Source of the DNA: Acidimicrobiaceae bacterium
GTDB lineage: Bacteria > Actinomycetota > Acidimicrobiia > Acidimicrobiales > Palsa-688
NCBI GenBank assembly: GCA_030838025.1
Contig: JAUTXM010000469.1
Location: 1 to 12,371, forward strand
Reading direction: 5' to 3'
DNA: 12,371 nt
Part shown: piece by piece, positions 6,941 to 12,371 of the stretch
How positions within the stretch are numbered: the stretch's first letter is position 1
Layout: the number at the start of each line of letters is the position of its first letter
Made by a program: the position numbers and the translations under genes
The notes under the pieces: model-generated
What the model saw: only the letters and a program-made list of their open reading frames with translations
What the model was told of the DNA's origin: nothing
Database searches by the model: none

Positions 6941-7780
6941 TTGGAGCCCGACGTCACGCCGACATCCGATCCCTTCGTGGCCGCGCACGCGGCCGCGGCG
7001 CAGCTCGCCAAACATACGGGCGCAGAACGCCACCACGTGGCCGTGATCCTCGGCTCGGGCTGGCTGGGTGCAGCGGACCGAATGGGAGATGTGGTCGCGG
7101 AACTGTCCGTGACCGATCTGGTCGGCTTTCCTGCGCCATCGGTCGCGGGCCATGCCGGCGTGGTCCGTTCGATCGCCGCGGGACCGAAACGGATCCTCGC
7201 GTTCCTCGGTCGGGTCCACCTGTACGAAGGCCATAGCCCGGCCACCGTCGTCCATGCGGTTCGCACCGCCGTGATGGCAGGATGCCGGGTCGTCGTGCTG
7301 ACCAACGCCGCGGGCGGCATCAACCGGGAGTACTCCGTCGGGCAACCGGTGCTTATCGCCGATCACATCAATCTGACCGGCCAGTCGCCACTGACCGGCC
7401 CCACGCCCCCGGCGCCGTTCGACATCCGTTTCGTCGACATGACGACCGCCTACTCACCCCGCCTGCGCGCCGCTGCCCTGACCGTGGACCCCTCCCTCGC
7501 CGAGGGGGTGTACGCCGCCTTCCCGGGACCGCAGTTCGAGACGCCCGCCGAGGTACGCATGGCGGCGCGGCTCGGGGCCGACCTGGCGGGGATGTCCACG
7601 GTGCTCGAGACCATCGCCGCCCGGCACCTGGGCGCTGAGGTACTGGCCTGTTCGCTGGTCACCAACATGGCGGCCGGTCTCGAACCTGGCGGCATCGACC
7701 ACGACGAGGTGCTCACCGTGGGTCGCCAATCGGCCGAGCGCATGGGCGGCCTGCTGGCCGAGATGATCGCCCGGCTGTGA
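6941..7780 (+). CDS. punA: Purine nucleoside phosphorylase (trimeric, PNP/MTAP family)
   Basis: It catalyses phosphorolysis of purine (deoxy)nucleosides to a free base and (deoxy)ribose-1-phosphate. At 279 residues it has the usual length. Family motifs: VILGSGWL with phosphate-binding S39, GRVHLYEGH at 90-98, TNAAGGIN at 121-128, GPQFETPAEVRM with purine-contacting E200, GMSTVLET at 217-224, and TNMAAG with N242. N242 matches the asparagine that human PNP uses for 6-oxopurines, so inosine and guanosine are the likely substrates. The start is TTG, decided by an excellent GGAGGTG 7 bases upstream; no ATG or GTG is better placed. Its stop overlaps the start of the mutase gene in GTGA, implying translational coupling. 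M. tuberculosis Rv3307 (deoD/punA) has the same neighbours, from memory. Confidence 0.95.
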   Translation: MEPDVTPTSDPFVAAHAAAAQLAKHTGAERHHVAVILGSGWLGAADRMGDVVAELSVTDLVGFPAPSVAGHAGVVRSIAAGPKRILAFLGRVHLYEGHSPATVVHAVRTAVMAGCRVVVLTNAAGGINREYSVGQPVLIADHINLTGQSPLTGPTPPAPFDIRFVDMTTAYSPRLRAAALTVDPSLAEGVYAAFPGPQFETPAEVRMAARLGADLAGMSTVLETIAARHLGAEVLACSLVTNMAAGLEPGGIDHDEVLTVGRQSAERMGGLLAEMIARL

Positions 7781-9486
7781 CCGTGCTGCCACTCACGCCG
7801 CCGACCGAAGCGCTGCGCGCGGCAGCCCTAGCATGGGTCGCGGACGACCCCGACCCCCGCACTCGGGCGGAGGTCGAGGGGCTCCTGGCAGCCGGCGACG
7901 GAGCGGCCCTGGCCGAGCGTTTCGGGTCCCGGCTCGAGTTCGGCACCGCGGGGTTGCGGGGAAAGCTGGGGGCCGGACCCAACCGCATGAATCGGGCGCT
8001 GGTCCGGCGAGCCGCCGCCGGCCTGGCCCGGTACCTCCATGCCCAAGGCACCGATGCCCGCGGGGTCGTCATCGGCTACGACGCCCGCCACCAGTCAGAC
8101 GAGTTCGCGGCCGATACCGCGGCCGTCATGGCGGGGGCCGGAATCACCGCCTACCTCCTTCCTCGCCCCCTGCCGACACCAGTCCTGGCCTACGCCATCT
8201 GTTACCTGCATGCCGACGCGGGCGTCATGGTGACCGCCAGCCACAACCCGACCGAGTACAACGGCTACAAGGTGTACCTGGGTGACGGTGCCCAGATCAT
8301 CCCCCCGACCGACCAGGCCATCTCGGCGCACATCGGGGCCGTCCGCTCCCTCCGCGACGTCCCGCTGGCGCCCGCGGACGACCCGCGGATCGTCCTTGCC
8401 GACGAACGGGTCGTCGAGCAGTACCTCGCCGACGGCCTGGCGCAATCGCTCACGCCCGGCGCCCGGGATCTGAACATCGTGTACACGGCCATGCACGGAG
8501 TGGGCGGCTCGATCGCCACCCGGCTGCTCCAGAACGCGGGGTTCAACCAGATCGACATCGTGCGGCCGCAGTTCGACCCGGACCCGGATTTTCCGACCGT
8601 CGCCTTCCCCAACCCCGAAGAACCCGGCGCCCTCGACCTGTCCCTGGCCGAAGCGCGCCGGAGTCACGCCGACGTGGTCCTGGCCAACGATCCCGATGCC
8701 GACCGGCTCGGCGTCGGGGTACCCGAGGGTCCCGATGGCGAGGGCTGGCGCGGTCTCAGCGGCGACGAGATCGGCGTGCTGCTGGCCGACCATATCCTCA
8801 GCCACACCAGTGGCGACGACCGCCTGGTGGTGACCTCGATCGTGTCGTCAACCATGCTCTCGCGGATGGCGGCCGCGGCCGGGGTGCATTTCATCGAGAC
8901 CCTCACGGGCTTCAAGTGGCTGGCTCGGGCGGTGGACAACCACCCGGGATGGCGCTTCGTCTTCGGCTACGAGGAGGCACTCGGGTACTGCGCCGGGACG
9001 ATGGTGCGGGACAAGGACGGAATCACGGCCGCCTTGCTCTTCGCCGAGCTGGTGGCTGCCCTGAAGGCGGAGGGGCGGAGCGTCCACGACCGACTCGACG
9101 ACCTGGCGCGTGAGTACGGCGCCCACGTGACCCTGCAGTGGTCGTCGGTGCTGACTGGCGCCGACGGCCCGGCGCGCATCCGCGACATGGTGCACCAGTT
9201 GACGACCGCCCCACCGGCCGAACTCGACGGCTGGCCGGTGACCACGGTCATCGACCTGCAGGGTCCCAGCTCGGGCCTGCCCCCGACCGACGGGGTCGTC
9301 CTCTACCTGGGGGACAGCGTCCGCATCATCGTGCGCCCGAGCGGCACCGAACCCAAGATCAAGGTGTATTTCGAGGTGGTGAAGCCGGTCTGTGAGGGCA
9401 ATGTGGCCGAAGCCCGGGCCCGCGGGGTCGCCACCGTCGCCCGCCTGAAGCACGCCATGGCCACGATCACGGGTCTGCCGGCCTAG
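7777..9486 (+). CDS. pmmB: Phosphosugar mutase, alpha-D-phosphohexomutase family, PGM2-like (probable phosphopentomutase)
   Basis: This 569-residue enzyme moves a phosphate within a sugar through a phosphoserine. Four signatures are present: FGTAGLRGKLGAGPNRMN near 55-72, catalytic S155 in VTASHNPTEYNGYKVY, metal-binding NDPDADR with D305, D307 and D309, and GYEEALGY at 397-404 plus phosphate-binding RPSGTEPK at 520-527. The motifs resemble the PGM2 subfamily, whose human member prefers pentose phosphates. Together with the 4-bp overlap with PNP, this suggests it converts (deoxy)ribose-1-phosphate to the 5-phosphate. The mycobacterial counterpart is labelled pmmB (phosphomannomutase). Family membership is certain; pentose specificity is inferred. 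The GTG start in the GTGA overlap is the only sensible one. The stop lies in the first of three CCTAGG sites. Confidence 0.93.
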   Translation: MTVLPLTPPTEALRAAALAWVADDPDPRTRAEVEGLLAAGDGAALAERFGSRLEFGTAGLRGKLGAGPNRMNRALVRRAAAGLARYLHAQGTDARGVVIGYDARHQSDEFAADTAAVMAGAGITAYLLPRPLPTPVLAYAICYLHADAGVMVTASHNPTEYNGYKVYLGDGAQIIPPTDQAISAHIGAVRSLRDVPLAPADDPRIVLADERVVEQYLADGLAQSLTPGARDLNIVYTAMHGVGGSIATRLLQNAGFNQIDIVRPQFDPDPDFPTVAFPNPEEPGALDLSLAEARRSHADVVLANDPDADRLGVGVPEGPDGEGWRGLSGDEIGVLLADHILSHTSGDDRLVVTSIVSSTMLSRMAAAAGVHFIETLTGFKWLARAVDNHPGWRFVFGYEEALGYCAGTMVRDKDGITAALLFAELVAALKAEGRSVHDRLDDLAREYGAHVTLQWSSVLTGADGPARIRDMVHQLTTAPPAELDGWPVTTVIDLQGPSSGLPPTDGVVLYLGDSVRIIVRPSGTEPKIKVYFEVVKPVCEGNVAEARARGVATVARLKHAMATITGLPA

Positions 9487-9509
9487 GCCAGGCCTAGGCC
9501 CGACCTAGG
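9482..9509. repeat. Three CCTAGG palindromes at 11-bp spacing
   Basis: CCTAGG occurs at 9482-9487, 9493-9498 and 9504-9509, each within an 11-bp unit of the form CCTAGGCC followed by three variable bases. The first contains the TAG stop of the mutase gene. The spacing puts all three on one helical face. CTAG is generally scarce in bacterial genomes, so three in a row is notable. No function is known. Confidence 0.85.
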
Positions 9510-9511
9510 CC

Positions 9512-9549
9512 GGAGCACAAACTGTCGTCCACACGACACTTTGTGCTCC
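9512..9549. terminator. Bidirectional terminator between the convergent mutase and upp genes
   Basis: The outer arms GGAGCACAAA (9512-9521) and TTTGTGCTCC (9540-9549) are perfect 10-bp complements. After one C/C mismatch the inner arms TGTCGT (9523-9528) and ACGACA (9533-9538) close on the loop CCAC. The 16-bp stem lies 25 bases after the mutase stop on the plus strand and 21 bases after the upp stop on the minus strand. The symmetry lets it serve both genes. Confidence 0.88.
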
Positions 9550-9570
9550 CACCACCGGCTGGCCACGCCG

Positions 9571-10194
9571 TCAGGCGGTGCCGAAGAGGCGATCCCCGGC
9601 GTCGCCCAGGCCGGGAACGATGTACGCCTGCTCGTTGAGCCGCTCGTCGATGGCGGCGGTCCACACCTCGAGGTCGAGGCCCGAATGGGCCAGCCGGTCG
9701 AGTCCCTCGGGGGCGGCCAGTACCACGACCGCGGTCAGGTGCCCCGCCCCACGCGCCGCCAGTATCCGGCAGGCGTGCTCCAAGGAGCCACCAGTCGCCA
9801 GCATCGGGTCCAGCACCAGCACCTGACGTCCGTGCAGCTGATCGGGCACGGCGTTCATGTAGGGCTCGGGCTGGAAGCTGCTCTCGTTGCGGGCCACGCC
9901 GATGAATCCGGTCTCAGTGCCCGGCATGACCCGGAGCACGGCGCCGAGCATCCCGAGCCCGGCCCGCAAGATGGGCACCACCAGCGGGGTATCGACGATC
10001 CGGCTGCCCACGGCGGGGCCGAGCGGCGTCTCGACCGTCACTGCCTCGCTGACCAGCCCCCGGGTGGCCTCGAAGAGCAACATCACGCTCAGCTCCTCGA
10101 CCGCCTGGCGGAACACCGCCCGATCGGTGTGCTTGTCCCGCAACCGGGTCAGCAGCTGCGCTGCCAGCGGGTGGTCGACGACGCTGGTCTTCAC
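9571..10194 (-). CDS. upp: Uracil phosphoribosyltransferase
   Basis: It makes UMP from uracil and PRPP for pyrimidine salvage in the cytoplasm. At 207 residues it has normal UPRT length. The diagnostic motifs are RAGLGML near 77-83, the PRPP loop VLVLDPMLATGGS at 126-138, and the uracil-binding YIVPGLGDAGDR at 191-202. The start is GTG at 10194, touching the TGA of the upstream dehydrogenase homologue with no gap (TGAGTG), so translation is probably coupled. It is the last gene of the minus-strand operon and ends at the bidirectional terminator. Its convergent position opposite PNP and the mutase matches the mycobacterial Rv3307-Rv3309c order, from memory. Confidence 0.97.
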   Translation of the reverse strand: MKTSVVDHPLAAQLLTRLRDKHTDRAVFRQAVEELSVMLLFEATRGLVSEAVTVETPLGPAVGSRIVDTPLVVPILRAGLGMLGAVLRVMPGTETGFIGVARNESSFQPEPYMNAVPDQLHGRQVLVLDPMLATGGSLEHACRILAARGAGHLTAVVVLAAPEGLDRLAHSGLDLEVWTAAIDERLNEQAYIVPGLGDAGDRLFGTA

Positions 10195-11058
10195 TCAGAC
10201 GCCCATCGGGTGCCAGACGGTCTTGATCTCCAAGAACGCTTTCAACCGCTCCAGGCCCGGATCCGACGCCCAATCGAGCACCGCAGGCCAGAAGACCCGC
10301 TTGACGTTGTCCGCCCCCGCCTGCTGCAACTCCGCCACATCCGCAAGAGCGACGCCCGTCACATCGATGGCGTTCACGTCCATATGGGCCGCCAGCACCG
10401 GCGCCAGCTCCGCGACCCGGCCGGTCAGGACGTTGACGACGCCGCCGGGAACATCGGACGTCGCCAGCACCTCGGACAGGGTCACCGCCGGCACGGGCCT
10501 GGTCTCGCTCGCCACCACGACCGCGGTGCAGCCGGTCGCCATGACCGGCGCCACGACCGAGACCAGGCCCAGCAGCGACGAATCCTGCGGCGCCACCACC
10601 GCAACCACCCCGGTGGGCTCGGGCACGGAAAAGTCGAAGTAGGGCCCGGCGACGGGGTTGGCCCCCCCGAGCACCTGGGCGATCTTGTCGGTCCACCCGG
10701 CGTACCACACCCACCGGTCGATGGACGCCGACACCACCTCCTGCGCCGCCGCCGACCCGAGCCCCTCGGCGTCGGCCACCTCGGACACGAACTGGGGGCG
10801 CCGCCCCTCCATCAGCTCGGCCACCCGGTACAGGATCTGGCCCCGGTTGTAGGCCGTGATGGTTGACCAGCTCAGGAAGGCGCGGCGGGCGGCCACGACG
10901 GCATCGCGTGCATCCTTCCGCGACGCCTGCGCGGCGTTGGCGAGGAATTTTCCCCCCTCCGTCGTCACGACGTACGACCGTCCCGATTCCGAGCGGGGAA
11001 AGGCCCCGCCGATGTACAGCTTGTAGGTCTTGCGCACCTCGAGGCGATCAGCGGGCAA
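10195..11058 (-). CDS. Half-length aldehyde dehydrogenase homologue lacking catalytic residues
   Basis: This 287-residue protein resembles the N-terminal part of aldehyde dehydrogenases, including TYKLYIGGAFPRSESG at 11-26, NAAQASRKDARDAVVAARRAF near 41-61, and PEPTGVVAVVAP at 147-157. The PWN motif is replaced by APQDSS, KPAE is absent, and VAFTGS appears as AIDVTGVA at 230-237. The polypeptide ends without the LELGG Glu or the catalytic Cys segment, so no dehydrogenase activity is expected. The reading frame is clean, which argues for a maintained protein and not decay. I chose the TTG at 11058 because GGAGG (11069-11065) lies 6 bases upstream. It overlaps the end of the active dehydrogenase by 11 bases. 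GTG at 11037 is the alternative. Its place between the active enzyme and upp suggests a partner subunit, which is inference. Confidence 0.85.
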   Translation of the reverse strand: MPADRLEVRKTYKLYIGGAFPRSESGRSYVVTTEGGKFLANAAQASRKDARDAVVAARRAFLSWSTITAYNRGQILYRVAELMEGRRPQFVSEVADAEGLGSAAAQEVVSASIDRWVWYAGWTDKIAQVLGGANPVAGPYFDFSVPEPTGVVAVVAPQDSSLLGLVSVVAPVMATGCTAVVVASETRPVPAVTLSEVLATSDVPGGVVNVLTGRVAELAPVLAAHMDVNAIDVTGVALADVAELQQAGADNVKRVFWPAVLDWASDPGLERLKAFLEIKTVWHPMGV

Positions 11059-12371
11059 GGTAGGCCTCCAGCCCCGGGCGGCCGCCCTCGCGTCCGAACC
11101 CCGACTCCTTGTAGCCGCCGAAGGGGCTGGCCGGGTCGAAGCGGTTGAAGGTGTTGGCCCACACCACCCCCGCCCGCAGCCGCTGCGCCATCCACAGGAT
11201 GCGGCTGCCCTTGTCCGTCCAGACGCCGGCGGAGAGCCCGTAGGGCGTGTTGTTGGCCTTCTCGACCGCCTCGGCCGGGGTCCGGAAGGTGAGCACCGAC
11301 AGCACCGGGCCGAAGATCTCCTCCCGGGCGATGCGGTGCGACTGGGAGACCCCGGTGAACAACGTCGGGGCGAACCAGTACCCACGATCGGGCAGGGCGC
11401 ACGCCGGCGACCACCGCTGCGCTCCTTCGGCGACGCCCGCCGCCACGAGCGACGTGATCTTGTCCAGCTGGGCGGCCGAGTTGATGGCGCCCACGTCGGT
11501 GTTCTTGTCGAGGGGGTCGCCGACGCGCAGTGTCGCCAGGCGCCGCTTGAGCCGGGCCAGCACCTCCTCGGCGACCGACTCCTGGACCAGCAGCCGGCTG
11601 CCGGCGCAGCACACGTGGCCCTGGTTGAAGAAGATGCCGTTGACGATGCCCTCGACGGCCTGGTCGATGGGGGCGTCGTCGAACACGATGTTGGCCGCCT
11701 TGCCACCCAATTCGAGCGTCAGGCGCTTGCGCGTTCCTGCCAGAGTCCTGACAATTTCCTTGCCGACCTCCGTGGAGCCGGTGAACGCCACCTTGTCGAC
11801 CCCGGGATGGGCCACGACCGCCCGTCCGGTGTCGCCGGCCCCGGTGACGATGTTGACCACGCCCGGCGGGAGCTCGGCCTGCTGGAGCAGCTGCGCCAGG
11901 TGCAAGGCGGTGAGCGGGGTGGTCTCGGCCGGCTTCAGGACGCACGTGTTTCCGGCCGCCAATGCGGGAGCGAGCTTCCATGCCGCCATGAGGAGGGGAA
12001 AATTCCACGGTATGACCTGGCCGGCCACTCCCAGGGGCTTCGGGTCTGCTCCGAGTCCGGCATAGGGCAGCTTGTCGGCCCACCCGCCGTAATAGAAGAA
12101 ATGCGCCGCGGTGAGGGGCACGTCGACGTCACGGGATTCGCGGATGGGCTTGCCGTTGTCCAGCGATTCCAGCACCGCCAGTTCCCGGGAGCGCTCCTGG
12201 ACCAGACGGGCGATGCGGAACAAGTACTTGGCCCGCTCGGCGGGGCGCATGGGGCCCCACGTCTTTTCCTGGGCCTGGCGGGCAGCTTGTACGGCCCGGT
12301 CGACATCCTGCGGGCCGGCGACGGCCACCTCGGCCAGGACCTCCTCGGTGGCCGGGTTGACGGTCTTCAGC
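11048..12371 (-). CDS. NAD(P)-dependent aldehyde dehydrogenase (5' end beyond window)
   Basis: This enzyme oxidises an aldehyde to the acid. The window holds 440 codons; coding continues to the right edge, where KTVNPATEEVLAEVAV is a typical internal ALDH beginning, so the GTG at 12328 is not the start. Counting from 12328, the motifs are QVIPWNFPL with N108, LKPAETTPL with K132, AFTGSTEVG at 181-189, LELGGK with general base E206, FNQGHVCCAGSR with nucleophile C240, and EEIFGPVLSV at 336-345. All catalytic residues are present. The 3' end overlaps the next gene, so the two are probably made together. In this nucleoside locus the likely substrate is acetaldehyde from deoxyribose-5-phosphate aldolase. 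That is an inference; the family alone does not set substrate. Confidence 0.93.
   Translation of the reverse strand, partial: LKTVNPATEEVLAEVAVAGPQDVDRAVQAARQAQEKTWGPMRPAERAKYLFRIARLVQERSRELAVLESLDNGKPIRESRDVDVPLTAAHFFYYGGWADKLPYAGLGADPKPLGVAGQVIPWNFPLLMAAWKLAPALAAGNTCVLKPAETTPLTALHLAQLLQQAELPPGVVNIVTGAGDTGRAVVAHPGVDKVAFTGSTEVGKEIVRTLAGTRKRLTLELGGKAANIVFDDAPIDQAVEGIVNGIFFNQGHVCCAGSRLLVQESVAEEVLARLKRRLATLRVGDPLDKNTDVGAINSAAQLDKITSLVAAGVAEGAQRWSPACALPDRGYWFAPTLFTGVSQSHRIAREEIFGPVLSVLTFRTPAEAVEKANNTPYGLSAGVWTDKGSRILWMAQRLRAGVVWANTFNRFDPASPFGGYKESGFGREGGRPGLEAYLAR

Noticed and set aside
9541..10866. 441-codon plus-strand open frame
   Set aside because: It is antisense to upp and the half dehydrogenase, is rich in His/Gln/Arg with no family motif, and arises from GC-rich codon bias.
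11059..11706. Longer form of the half dehydrogenase reading back to 11706
   Set aside because: This is an open frame antisense to nothing but shifted against the active dehydrogenase; its composition is Arg/Ser/Pro-rich noise until just before TYKLYIGG.

Overview
The window is GC-rich chromosomal DNA that most likely comes from an actinobacterium. I base this on the strong G/C bias, the frequent GTG and TTG starts, and a purine nucleoside phosphorylase - hexomutase-family enzyme - convergent upp arrangement. From memory, that arrangement matches Mycobacterium tuberculosis Rv3307-Rv3308-Rv3309c. I cannot name the genus.

Layout, left to right. Positions 1-50 are five copies of a 10-bp tandem repeat at the window edge. 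A minus-strand reverse transcriptase of uncertain class follows (114-1565). A hairpin terminator (1643-1673) separates it from a large secreted subtilisin-like protease on the minus strand (1692-5147), which has a candidate promoter and operator just upstream. Next, all on the minus strand, come an HtrA/DegP-type protease (5307-6275), a 13-bp tandem repeat that fills the intergenic gap (6291-6368), and an unrecognised 160-residue protein (6369-6851). From 6941 to 9486 the plus strand carries purine nucleoside phosphorylase and a phosphosugar mutase that overlap by 4 bp. A short gap holds three evenly spaced CCTAGG palindromes and a strong bidirectional terminator. On the minus strand, reading inward from the right edge, lies a tight operon: an aldehyde dehydrogenase (5' end outside the window), a half-length catalytically dead aldehyde dehydrogenase homologue, and upp.

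The right half reads as a nucleoside salvage and catabolism locus. PNP yields (deoxy)ribose-1-phosphate and a base. The PGM2-like mutase probably moves the phosphate to C5. UPRT salvages uracil. The aldehyde dehydrogenase pair would oxidise the acetaldehyde made by deoxyribose-phosphate aldolase, so I predict deoC just beyond the right edge. The left half (reverse transcriptase, secreted protease, HtrA) is less coherent. The reverse transcriptase is the best candidate for an undescribed system, but its likely partners would lie outside the left edge. I found no tRNA, rRNA, CRISPR array or insertion sequence.
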